Below are positions 1 through 5,664 of a stretch of DNA of 5,677 nucleotides, one piece after another (position 1 is the stretch's first letter; each line of letters opens with the position of its first letter). The notes under the pieces are model-generated. The model saw only the letters and a list, made by a program, of their open reading frames with translations. It was not told where the DNA came from and did not search any database. The position numbers were made by a program, and so were the translations under genes. Origin of the DNA: Persephonella sp. Its GTDB lineage: Bacteria > Aquificota > Aquificia > Aquificales > Hydrogenothermaceae. The DNA lies in contig JALTAS010000022.1 of assembly GCA_027058925.1 (NCBI GenBank), positions 1 through 5,677 of the forward strand, written 5' to 3'.

Positions 1-426
1 GTATATGGATTTTATATTGAAAATTACCATCTGTTTTGTAAGAGTAAAATCTATCTCTTTTATCTTCTGGGATAGTTTTGATATCTCAATATTTTTTTCT
101 ATCTTAAATCCTGTAAAAATAGGGATTGTGTAAGAAATACCTCCAATAAACTGATTTTTTGCCCCTGTTATGTTGTGAATATTTACAGGTGTTGATATTG
201 GATACAGTATCCGGGGATCCTCATACCTGAAAAATGAGCCGTATAGATCTATATTACCAAATCTTTTTTCTGTGGCTTTTTTTACCGAACTTTTTCCTAT
301 CTTCAGATCAACTTTTCTTTCCATAATATAAGGACTGCTTTTTAAAGCTATATCTATCAGTGTTTTTAGATCAACAGCAAAAGCAAGCTCTACAAACAAT
401 AAGAAAAATATTAATATCTTTTTCAT
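1..426 (-). CDS. TolC-family outer membrane efflux protein, N-terminal part (3' end beyond window)
   Basis: Reading the minus strand from an ATG at 426-424 gives 142 open residues that run off the window edge, so the gene is partial. Residues 1-17 look like a Sec signal peptide: MKK, a hydrophobic core ILIFFLLFV, and a likely cut after AFA. The mature start (VDLKTLIDIALKSSPYI) fits the first TolC repeat, where 'LxxAlxxsP' opens the first long periplasmic helix. A beta-strand-like stretch follows (residues 59-69, DLYGSFFRYED), then SYTIPIFTGFKIE at 98-110, which resembles the family's 'Y.lPlFdGG' turn before the second helix. TolC-family proteins are usually 400-500 residues and form trimeric outer-membrane channels for RND, ABC or MFS pumps or for type I secretion. 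The divergent tetR gene suggests regulated efflux. Inner-membrane and adaptor partners may lie downstream, outside the window. The family call is firm; the substrate is unknown. Confidence 0.82.
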   Translation of the reverse strand, partial: MKKILIFFLLFVELAFAVDLKTLIDIALKSSPYIMERKVDLKIGKSSVKKATEKRFGNIDLYGSFFRYEDPRILYPISTPVNIHNITGAKNQFIGGISYTIPIFTGFKIEKNIEISKLSQKIKEIDFTLTKQMVIFNIKSIY

Positions 427-428
427 TA

Positions 429-434
429 CCCACC
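429..434 (-). promoter_or_regulatory. Ribosome binding site of the TolC-family gene
   Basis: On the minus strand GGTGGG precedes the ATG at 426 with only 2-5 nt of spacing, depending on which bases pair with 16S rRNA. It is weaker and closer than the GGAGG sites of the TCA operon. It supports this ATG because no other in-frame start fits the signal peptide. Confidence 0.45.
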
Positions 435-437
435 GTC

Positions 438-453
438 GTTATATACTTATAAC
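438..453. promoter_or_regulatory. Candidate operator: perfect 6-4-6 inverted repeat between the tolC-like gene and tetR
   Basis: The sequence is GTTATA-TACT-TATAAC, with perfect 6-bp arms and a 4-nt spacer, 11 nt upstream of the TolC-family start codon. It lies where that gene's transcript would start if the TAAATT box at 455-460 is its -10 element. TetR-family repressors bind short palindromes that overlap divergent promoters, so this is the best operator candidate for the adjacent regulator. The arms are AT-only except for the outer G/C pair, so chance is a real alternative in this AT-rich gap. Confidence 0.4.
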
Positions 454-454
454 T

Positions 455-483
455 AATTTAATAAAGATATTAGCATATTGCAA
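455..483 (-). promoter_or_regulatory. Candidate promoter of the TolC-family gene
   Basis: On the minus strand TTGCAA (483-478) is followed after exactly 17 nt by TAAATT (460-455). This is a 4/6 + 4/6 match to the sigma-70 boxes with ideal spacing. Transcription would begin near 448, inside the inverted repeat at 438-453, giving a leader of about 20 nt. The gap is AT-rich, so -10 look-alikes are common; TATAAG at 451-446 is another, but it has no well-spaced -35. Confidence 0.35.
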
Positions 484-508
484 CATTTTCCATTAAATTA
501 ATTATAAA
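478..508 (+). promoter_or_regulatory. Candidate promoter of the tetR-family gene
   Basis: The self-complementary TTGCAA at 478-483 can also serve as -35 on the plus strand, with TATAAA at 503-508 as -10. The 19-nt spacer is longer than ideal. Initiation near 514-516 would leave a very short leader before a GTG start at 527 and would exclude the ATG at 512. The proposal is weak by sequence alone. Confidence 0.25.
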
Positions 509-515
509 AAAATGT

Positions 516-520
516 GGGGA
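516..520 (+). promoter_or_regulatory. Ribosome binding site that favours the GTG start of the tetR gene
   Basis: GGGGA sits 6 nt before the in-frame GTG at 527. Upstream of the alternative ATG at 512 there is only an A/T run (TTAATTATAAAAAA) with no Shine-Dalgarno match. The GGGGA would lie inside the coding region if the ATG were used. Confidence 0.5.
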
Positions 521-526
521 TCAGCC

Positions 527-1114
527 GTGAAGAAAAGAAAAAGTATCAAGGAGAGGAAAGAAGAGGTTTTTTATGTTATATCACAGATAATAACAGAAAA
601 GGGGCTGTCAGAGGTTTCAACTGTTGAGGTTGCAAAAAGGCTTGGAGTATCGCAGCCTGCAATATACAAATACTTCAAAAACAAAGATGAGATGATAATA
701 TACTACATTAAACATCTCAAGGATTTGCTGAATGAGATACTCAAAAAAGCTGAAAAAGGTAAAAATACAGAAGAAAAAATAAGGATAATATTTACTGAGC
801 ATTTTAGGCTTCTTGAAAGAACAAAGATACTTCCGAGGATTGTTTTTTCTGATGTTGTTTATTTGGGGGATCCTGATAAAAAATCAAGCCTCAAGGATAC
901 GGTCTTTTTCTACAGGAATGGGATAAAAAGTATTATATCTGAAGGTATAGAAAAGGGGGAGATAAAAAATATTAATCCTGAGTTTGGAGTTAGAGTTATT
1001 ATCGGAAGTATTTTATCTTCAACACTTTTCTGGATGCTAAACGATATGAAATACAGAATGATAGATGAGGTTGATTTTTTAATGGAAAACATTAAAAAAA
1101 CTATTTTCAATTAA
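527..1114 (+). CDS. TetR/AcrR-family transcriptional repressor
   Basis: This is a one-domain-plus-ligand-domain regulator of 195 residues from the GTG at 527, or 200 from the ATG at 512. I prefer the GTG because of its ribosome binding site. Residues 7-56 are a typical TetR_N DNA-binding domain: a first helix rich in Lys/Glu, then STVEVAKRLGVSQPAIYKYF and KNKDEMI. This is the classic helix-turn-helix with the 'vs...Y.hF.sKdeL' recognition segment. Residues from about 60 to 195 are all-helical and poorly conserved, as expected of a ligand-binding and dimerisation domain; 'EGIEKGEIKNINPEFGVRVIIGSI' near the end is a common pattern in this family (shown only as the visible motif). It lies divergent to a TolC-family gene, so it probably represses that efflux operon and perhaps itself. 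The inducer cannot be read from sequence. The gene ends inside a terminator hairpin. The family call is secure; the target is inferred. Confidence 0.9.
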   Translation: MKKRKSIKERKEEVFYVISQIITEKGLSEVSTVEVAKRLGVSQPAIYKYFKNKDEMIIYYIKHLKDLLNEILKKAEKGKNTEEKIRIIFTEHFRLLERTKILPRIVFSDVVYLGDPDKKSSLKDTVFFYRNGIKSIISEGIEKGEIKNINPEFGVRVIIGSILSSTLFWMLNDMKYRMIDEVDFLMENIKKTIFN

Positions 1115-1140
1115 GCCCCCGAAGGGGCTTTTTTTATTTT
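1113..1140 (+). terminator. Rho-independent terminator of tetR; the same hairpin serves the converging TCA operon
   Basis: AAGCCCC (1113-1119), loop CGAA (1120-1123) and GGGGCTT (1124-1130) form a 7-bp stem, followed by a T-rich tail (TTTTTATTTT, 1131-1140): a textbook plus-strand terminator. The last two bases of the tetR TAA stop are part of the stem. Read from the minus strand, the loop becomes UUCG closed by C-G, the unusually stable cUUCGg tetraloop, starting 3 nt after the sucD stop codon. That side has a poor U-tract (CTTAATTG), so it may act as a weaker terminator or as a 3'-end-protecting hairpin for the operon mRNA. Confidence 0.85.
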
Positions 1141-2009
1141 AGGACTTCTGCTACAGCCTCGCCTATAAAGGATATATTCTTAACAGTATTTACTCCTGCA
1201 GATCCAAGAGCTTTATATTTTTCTTCTGCTGTTCCTTTACCACCTGCGATTATAGCACCAGCATGACCCATCCTTTTTCCTGGAGGTGCTGTAACTCCTG
1301 CTATATATGCAACGACAGGTTTCGTAACATACTCCTTTATAAATTCTGCTGCTTCCTCTTCTGCTGTCCCTCCGATCTCTCCTATCATAACTATAGCTTC
1401 TGTTTCTGGATCATCCTGGAACCATTTGAGAACATCTGAGAATACTGTCCCAGGAACAGGATCACCTCCAATTCCTATAACTGTGGACTGACCTATATCC
1501 CTGTTTGAAAGCTGGAATGCTGCCTCATATGTTAGAGTTCCTGATCTTGAAACAATTCCAACTTTTCCTCTTTTAAATATGTGTCCCGGCATTATACCGA
1601 TCTTTGCTTCATCTGGGGTTATAACACCTGGGCAGTTTGGTCCTATCAGAACAGTATCAGGATAGTAGGTTTTTATGTAATTTTTTACAGGTATCATATC
1701 ATTAACAGGAATTCCTTCTGTTATACAGATAACAGTTTTTATACCGGCATCAACAGCCTCAAGTACAGCATCGGCTGCAAAAGGAGGTGGAACGAAGATA
1801 AGAGAGCAATCTGCTCCAGTATTCTCAACAGCTTCTTTTACAGAATCAAAAACTGGCATCCCCTCAACTTCCTGTCCACCTTTTCCCGGTGTTACTCCAC
1901 CAACAACCTGAGTTCCATAAGCTTTACACTGGGTGGCATGGAAAGATCCTTCTCTTCCTGTTATTCCCTGAACTATAACTTTTGTATCTTTATTTACAAG
2001 TACTGCCAT
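1134..2009 (-). CDS. sucD: Succinyl-CoA synthetase (ADP-forming), alpha subunit
   Basis: With SucC it catalyses succinate + CoA + ATP = succinyl-CoA + ADP + Pi in the cytoplasm; in a reductive TCA cycle it runs toward succinyl-CoA. The start at 2009 gives 291 residues, close to the family norm (about 290), and a typical N-terminus ([18 protein letters not shown]). An ATG 11 codons upstream has no role, since the strong GGAGG site lies between the two. Visible motifs: CoA-binding Rossmann loop GITGREG at 15-21; PNCPGVI near 124-130; SRSGTLTYE at 154-162; GEIGG at 210-214; and GHAGAI at 248-253, with the phosphorylated catalytic His at 249. It is last in the operon, 16 nt after sucC. Citryl-CoA synthetase small subunit is a homologue to consider in Aquificales, but the standard length and the sucC partner favour succinyl-CoA synthetase. 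Confidence 0.96.
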   Translation of the reverse strand: MAVLVNKDTKVIVQGITGREGSFHATQCKAYGTQVVGGVTPGKGGQEVEGMPVFDSVKEAVENTGADCSLIFVPPPFAADAVLEAVDAGIKTVICITEGIPVNDMIPVKNYIKTYYPDTVLIGPNCPGVITPDEAKIGIMPGHIFKRGKVGIVSRSGTLTYEAAFQLSNRDIGQSTVIGIGGDPVPGTVFSDVLKWFQDDPETEAIVMIGEIGGTAEEEAAEFIKEYVTKPVVAYIAGVTAPPGKRMGHAGAIIAGGKGTAEEKYKALGSAGVNTVKNISFIGEAVAEVLK

Positions 2010-2016
2010 TTTTAAA

Positions 2017-2022
2017 CCTCCT
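2017..2022 (-). promoter_or_regulatory. Ribosome binding site that fixes the sucD start
   Basis: The minus strand reads AGGAGG (2022-2017), 7 nt before the ATG at 2009. It lies downstream of the longer-frame ATG at 2042, which would put this perfect site inside the gene. It therefore decides for the 291-residue protein. Confidence 0.85.
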
Positions 2023-2025
2023 TTC

Positions 2026-3192
2026 TTATGCTTGTTTTGCAAGTTCTACAGCTTTCTGGGCTCCTTCCCACATAGTATCAGCAGGAATAAGATCAAGTCC
2101 TGATTCTGCAAGCATCTTTTTGCCCAGCTCAACATTTGTCCCTTCCATTCTAACAACTATTGGAACATGGGGATTTACTTCTTTTGATGCCTGAATGATG
2201 CCTTCGGCAAGCCTGTCACATCTCAGGATACCGCCGAATATGTTGATAAATATAGCCTTAACATTAGGATCAGAAAGAATGATCTTGAACGCGTTTGCTA
2301 TCTGTTCAGCATTTGCAGAACCACCAACATCAAGAAAGTTTGCAGGTTCTCCCCCTGCAAGTTTTATTGTGTCCATTGTTGCCATTGCAAGACCGGCACC
2401 GTTTACCATACAGGCTATATTCCCATCAAGTTTTATATAGTTCAGGTTATACTGTTTAGCTCTAACCTCAAGCTCAGATTCCTGTGTTGGATCTTCCATC
2501 TCCATTATGTCAGGATGTCTGAAAAGAGCGTTGTCATCAAAATCAACCTTCGCATCAAGAACAATAACATTTCCCTCTTTTGTTAAAACAAGAGGGTTTA
2601 TCTCAACCATTGATGCATCTTCTTTCATATAGACATCATAAAGCTTCAGGAATACTCCTGCCACCTTATTTATAAGTTTCTTTGGAAAACCAAGCTTTAG
2701 GGCGATATTTCTTGCCTGAAAAGGTCTAAGCCCTATAAAAGGATCTATTTCTTCTGTAATTATAGCTTCTGGGTTTGTAGCGGCAACCTCTTCAATCTCC
2801 ATTCCACCTTCTGCAGATGCCATAATTATCAGCTTTGACTTGCTTCTGTCTAATGTGATAGCAACATAGTATTCCTTATCTATATTTGTTCCTTCTTCTA
2901 TGTATATCCTGCTGACAGGAAGACCTTCAGGACCTGTCTGGAATGTTACAAGAGTTTTTCCAAGCAGTTCAGCTGCATACTGCTGAACTTCATCAAGGCT
3001 GTTTGCAAGTTTTACACCTCCTGCCTTTCCTCTACCTCCAGCATGTATCTGTGCCTTTACAACAACAGGAAATTTGCCAAGCTGCTGGGCAACCTCAACA
3101 GCTTCCTCAACTGTAAATGCAGGATAACCTTTTGGTACAGGAAGTCCATATTTTGCAAATATCTCTTTTGCCTGATGTTCATGTACTTTCAT
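2026..3192 (-). CDS. sucC: Succinyl-CoA synthetase (ADP-forming), beta subunit
   Basis: This is the nucleotide-binding subunit partnering SucD; its 388 residues equal the usual SucC length. Residues 1 to about 240 are an ATP-grasp fold: it opens [20 protein letters not shown] and has the signature [17 protein letters not shown] at 44-60. Mg-nucleotide and phosphate-transfer residues are in place: EINPL at 197-201 (Glu197, Asn199) and LDAK with Asp213, the same numbers as in the E. coli enzyme as I recall it. Residues from about 245 form the C-terminal ligase domain with NGAGLAM (264-270), FLDVGGSAN (286-294) and INIFGGI (316-322). An AAGGAGG site (3204-3198) overlaps the stop codon of the fumarase beta gene, so translation of the two is probably coupled. 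Nucleotide choice (ATP or GTP) cannot be settled from sequence alone; ATP is usual for bacteria. I see no truncation or missing catalytic residue. Confidence 0.97.
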   Translation of the reverse strand: MKVHEHQAKEIFAKYGLPVPKGYPAFTVEEAVEVAQQLGKFPVVVKAQIHAGGRGKAGGVKLANSLDEVQQYAAELLGKTLVTFQTGPEGLPVSRIYIEEGTNIDKEYYVAITLDRSKSKLIIMASAEGGMEIEEVAATNPEAIITEEIDPFIGLRPFQARNIALKLGFPKKLINKVAGVFLKLYDVYMKEDASMVEINPLVLTKEGNVIVLDAKVDFDDNALFRHPDIMEMEDPTQESELEVRAKQYNLNYIKLDGNIACMVNGAGLAMATMDTIKLAGGEPANFLDVGGSANAEQIANAFKIILSDPNVKAIFINIFGGILRCDRLAEGIIQASKEVNPHVPIVVRMEGTNVELGKKMLAESGLDLIPADTMWEGAQKAVELAKQA

Positions 3193-3197
3193 CCTGT

Positions 3198-3204
3198 CCT
3201 CCTT
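3198..3204 (-). promoter_or_regulatory. sucC ribosome binding site overlapping the fumarase beta stop codon
   Basis: The minus strand reads TAAGGAGG: the TAA stop of the upstream gene (3205-3203) shares its last two bases with the AAGGAGG site. The site is 5 nt from the sucC ATG at 3192. A terminating ribosome would cover the sucC start, which suggests coupled translation. Confidence 0.75.
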
Positions 3205-3772
3205 ATGGATCTATTTCAATTTTTCTATAGATTTTTTGTCCTTCCTCAAAAACGTCTCCCCCGTACATATCGTTAGCAACGATCACGGGAAAATCTTCAA
3301 AATAAAGCTTTCTTATAGCTTCTGGTCCCAGATCTTCATAAGCTATTATCTCTGATGACTTGATATGTTTTGATAAAAGAGCCGCCGTCCCTCCATAGGC
3401 GGCAAAATAAACAGCTTTGTGTTTTTTTAGTGCTTCCTTAACCTCAGGCCCTCTCCATCCTTTCCCTATAGTTCCTTTCAGTCCAAGCTCAAGGAGCTTT
3501 GGAGTATATTTATCCATCCTGTATGCTGTTGTTGGCCCTGCCGAACCTATAACCTGTCCCGGCTTTGGAGGGGTTGGACCAACATAGTAGATAACCTGAC
3601 CTTTTACATCAAAAGGAAGTTTCCCTGTTTTTTCGTAATCTTCAAGCATTCTCTTATGAGCTGCATCTCTTGCTGTATATACATAACCGCTTAAAAGAAC
3701 CCTGTCACCTGCTTTAAGATCTTTTATTACTTCATCGGTTAACGGTGTTGTTATTTTTTTGATGTCTGACAT
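3203..3772 (-). CDS. fumB: Fumarate hydratase, class I (4Fe-4S), beta subunit / C-terminal domain
   Basis: This 189-residue protein is the separate C-terminal half of class I fumarase, which interconverts fumarate and malate with the alpha subunit encoded just upstream. The symbol here means 'beta subunit', not the E. coli FumB isozyme. Motifs: [10 protein letters not shown] at 32-41, YVGPTPP at 63-69, [12 protein letters not shown] at 76-87, GKGWRG at 103-108 and AAYGGTAAL at 124-132. Compared with the Leishmania class I enzyme as I recall it, Arg35, Thr81 and Arg85 keep the spacing of the substrate-binding and catalytic Arg421, Thr467 and Arg471, and Lys104 is a fair match to Lys491. This side of the enzyme carries no cluster cysteines. 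The start has a GGGG site 6 nt upstream. L-tartrate dehydratase beta is the close paralogue, but the mdh/suc context argues for fumarase. Confidence 0.93.
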   Translation of the reverse strand: MSDIKKITTPLTDEVIKDLKAGDRVLLSGYVYTARDAAHKRMLEDYEKTGKLPFDVKGQVIYYVGPTPPKPGQVIGSAGPTTAYRMDKYTPKLLELGLKGTIGKGWRGPEVKEALKKHKAVYFAAYGGTAALLSKHIKSSEIIAYEDLGPEAIRKLYFEDFPVIVANDMYGGDVFEEGQKIYRKIEIDP

Positions 3773-3783
3773 ATTTTACCCCT

Positions 3784-4635
3784 TTATATCTCAATCTCAT
3801 TATGTCTGTTAGCATGACACTGGATATTTACAGCAACAGGAAGAGATGCTATATGAACGGGTGCGATCTCTATTTTTATATCAACGGCTGTCACAGTCCC
3901 ACCAAACCCAAGGGGTCCAACTCCAAGCTGATTTGCAAGACCTAAAAGCTCCTCCTCAAGCATAGCTATCCTTGGATCTGGATGTCTTTCTCCTATCGGC
4001 CTGAATAAAGCTTTTTTTGCAAGAACAGCAGAATAATCAAACGTTCCTCCAATTCCAACACCAACGGTAAAAGGCGGACATGCGTTTGGACCTGCATTAG
4101 CAATAGTTTTCAGAACAAACTTTTTTACACCTTCAAGACCATCAGCAGGTTTTAACATAATCTGCTTGCTCTGATTTTCAGAGCCACCACCTTTTGCGGC
4201 AAACTTTATTTTTATTTTGTCTCCGGGAACTACATCAAAATATATAAGTGCAGGTGTGTTATCACCAGTATTTTTCCTCTCAAAAACTGGATCAAATGCA
4301 AGGGATGCTCTAAGGTATCCTTCCTTTGTTGCCTGTCTGACACCTTCATTTATAGCATCTTTTATACTTCCACCTGTGATATGAACATCCTGACCTATCT
4401 CAACAAAAAATACAGGGTAACCTGTATCCTGACAGTAAGCCACCTGTTCTGTTGAGGAAACTCTCGCATTCTGGAGTATAGTTTCTATTATCTCCTTTCC
4501 TGTTGGTGATTCCTCAAACGCTTCTGCAGTTTCAAGGGCTTTAATAAAATCTTCTGGCAGTCTGTACTCTGCATCCATAACCATATTTTTTACTTTTTGT
4601 GTTATCTCATCAACATGTATCTGTCTTACCATCAT
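3784..4635 (-). CDS. fumA: Fumarate hydratase, class I (4Fe-4S), alpha subunit / N-terminal domain
   Basis: This is the cluster-bearing half of two-subunit fumarase; its 283 residues match the family norm (about 280). Three cysteines sit in the conserved contexts expected of 4Fe-4S ligands: CQDTG at 68-72, ACPPFTVGVGIGG at 185-197 (Cys186) and QCHANRH at 272-278 (Cys273). Asp70 corresponds to a catalytic Asp in the family. KGGGSEN at 148-154 and GPLGFGG at 240-246 are also typical. The cluster's open iron activates substrate, which makes such enzymes oxygen-sensitive. The gene opens with ATGATG. I use the first ATG because it overlaps the mdh stop as ATGA and lies 5 nt after GGGG; the second would give 282 residues. 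The beta subunit gene follows 11 nt later. Tartrate dehydratase alpha is the alternative, made unlikely by context. The symbol means 'alpha subunit', not the E. coli FumA isozyme. Confidence 0.94.
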   Translation of the reverse strand: MMVRQIHVDEITQKVKNMVMDAEYRLPEDFIKALETAEAFEESPTGKEIIETILQNARVSSTEQVAYCQDTGYPVFFVEIGQDVHITGGSIKDAINEGVRQATKEGYLRASLAFDPVFERKNTGDNTPALIYFDVVPGDKIKIKFAAKGGGSENQSKQIMLKPADGLEGVKKFVLKTIANAGPNACPPFTVGVGIGGTFDYSAVLAKKALFRPIGERHPDPRIAMLEEELLGLANQLGVGPLGFGGTVTAVDIKIEIAPVHIASLPVAVNIQCHANRHNEIEI

Positions 4636-5630
4636 ATAAGCCCCAGCTCTTTAATTCTTTCAATTCCAGATTTTACAGATCTCACGGAAGATTCCCACAG
4701 TTTTTTCTCCTCATCTGTAAAATCGAGTTTTATCACTTCCTCAACACCATGTGCTCCAAGTTTTACAGGAACTCCTATACATATATCATCTGCTCTGTAA
4801 TGATTAGCATCTTCACCATCAAGGTAAACCGAACAGGGAGCGATCTCTTTCTTATCGCTCAGTATTGCATCAACCATCTCAACAACGGATGCTCCAGGTG
4901 CATGGTATGCCGAAGTACCCATCAGAGAAACTATCTCTCCACCGCCAAATTTTGTTCTTTCCACTATCTCATTCAGCCTTTCTTCGGGTATAAGTTTGGT
5001 TAATGGTTCTCCTCCCACATTAGAAACAGAAAGAAGAGGAACCATATCATCCCCGTGACTTCCTAAAACATAGGCATTTATATTCTTAACCGAAACCTTA
5101 AGCTCCATGGATAAAAAAGCCTTAAACCTTGCAGTATCAAGAACTCCTGCCATTCCCATAACTCTTTCTTTTGGAAAACCCGTCAGTTTTAAGGCTGCAT
5201 ATGTGAGAACATCAACAGGATTTGAGACAACAATAACGATAGCATCAGGTGCAAATTGTGCTATTCTTTCTGATATCGTTCTTATAATTCCAACATTTTT
5301 TGAAAGAAGATCATCTCTGCTCATCCCAGGCCTTCTTGGAAAACCTGCAGTAACAACAACTATATCGGAGTTCTCAAGGGGTTCGTAGCCATCCCCTTCA
5401 GGTGTTACTGTGAAACCCTCAACTTCAACATCACAGCCTATGGCAGCAGCCATTTGTTTTATATCAAGGGCTTTTCCTTTGACTATCTCATAGACTTTTT
5501 CTCCTTCTTTCCTTGAAAGATCAAACATTCTGACATTAGCTATTTCCTTTATAGCAATGAGATTGGCAACATGCTCTCCAACATTTCCAGCCCCCACTAC
5601 TGATACTACCGGCCTTTTGTATTCTCCCAT
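4632..5630 (-). CDS. mdh: Malate dehydrogenase, LDH-like type (NAD-dependent)
   Basis: Interconverts oxaloacetate and malate, the first reductive step of the C4 branch. Of the 332 residues, 13-18 are the dinucleotide loop GAGNVG. Asp37 ends the second Rossmann strand (MFD), which favours NAD(H) over NADP(H). The active-site loop AGFPRRPGMSRDDL (95-108) has Arg at 99, the position that selects malate over lactate, and Arg105. SNPVD is at 136-140. Asp165/Arg168 (in LDTARF) and His192 (in GSHGDDMVPL) form the catalytic and substrate-binding set. It is about 20 residues longer than common 310-residue bacterial MDHs, partly from extra residues around 73-87 before the NSDIVVVTAG strand. First gene of the operon; the GGAGG site (5640-5636) lies 5 nt before the ATG, and the TGA stop overlaps the next gene's start by 4 nt. 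Confidence 0.96.
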   Translation of the reverse strand: MGEYKRPVVSVVGAGNVGEHVANLIAIKEIANVRMFDLSRKEGEKVYEIVKGKALDIKQMAAAIGCDVEVEGFTVTPEGDGYEPLENSDIVVVTAGFPRRPGMSRDDLLSKNVGIIRTISERIAQFAPDAIVIVVSNPVDVLTYAALKLTGFPKERVMGMAGVLDTARFKAFLSMELKVSVKNINAYVLGSHGDDMVPLLSVSNVGGEPLTKLIPEERLNEIVERTKFGGGEIVSLMGTSAYHAPGASVVEMVDAILSDKKEIAPCSVYLDGEDANHYRADDICIGVPVKLGAHGVEEVIKLDFTDEEKKLWESSVRSVKSGIERIKELGLI

Positions 5631-5635
5631 GGCTG

Positions 5636-5640
5636 CCTCC
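5636..5640 (-). promoter_or_regulatory. mdh: mdh ribosome binding site
   Basis: GGAGG on the minus strand (5640-5636) lies 5 nt before the ATG at 5630. It supports this start and marks the beginning of the operon. Confidence 0.85.
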
Positions 5641-5651
5641 GTTTGTTTATT

Positions 5652-5664
5652 GACTAAATTAGTC
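5652..5664. promoter_or_regulatory. Candidate operator upstream of mdh, IscR/Rrf2-like palindrome
   Basis: GACTAA-A-TTAGTC is a perfect palindrome with 6-bp arms and a single central base, 21 nt upstream of the mdh start codon. It fits every position of the core GACTRWWWYAGTC of the E. coli IscR type 1 consensus as I recall it; the flanking bases fit only partly. It overlaps a candidate mdh -10 box (TATAGA, 5668-5663 on the minus strand), the position of a repressor site. The palindrome is directly visible; the protein that binds it is inference. Confidence 0.45.

Noticed and set aside
211..222. CCGGGGATCCTC resembles the SmaI-BamHI part of common cloning-vector polylinkers
   Set aside because: It lies inside the intact TolC-family reading frame and encodes residues near the RYEDPRILYP segment. 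The flanks show no further vector sequence, so this is coincidence.
453..473. Second imperfect inverted repeat (CTAAT ... ATTAG) in the tolC/tetR gap
   Set aside because: It has only 5 paired bases per arm, all but one A/T, with mismatches inside. It is too weak to call in such AT-rich DNA, so I keep it only as a fallback operator.
1581..2015. 144-codon plus-strand open frame
   Set aside because: It lies wholly antisense to sucD, has no ribosome binding site, and its Cys/Tyr/Ser/Asn-rich composition is typical of an antisense shadow.
2010..2042. N-terminal extension of SucD from an upstream ATG ([11 protein letters not shown])
   Set aside because: It overlaps the end of sucC and includes the perfect AGGAGG site of the real start at 2009. 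Family N-termini begin at that start.
1134..3192. Citryl-CoA synthetase (CcsA/CcsB) instead of succinyl-CoA synthetase
   Set aside because: Both subunits have standard SucC/SucD lengths (388 and 291), all E. coli-type active-site positions, and lie next to fumarase and mdh. A phylogeny including known CcsA/CcsB would settle any doubt.
3203..4635. L(+)-tartrate dehydratase (TtdAB) instead of fumarase
   Set aside because: The families share motifs, but the operon with mdh and sucCD fits fumarase, and there is no tartrate transporter or regulator nearby.
4599..5003. 134-codon plus-strand open frame
   Set aside because: It is antisense to mdh and the fumarase alpha start, with no recognisable domain and a composition expected from the complementary strand of a conserved gene.
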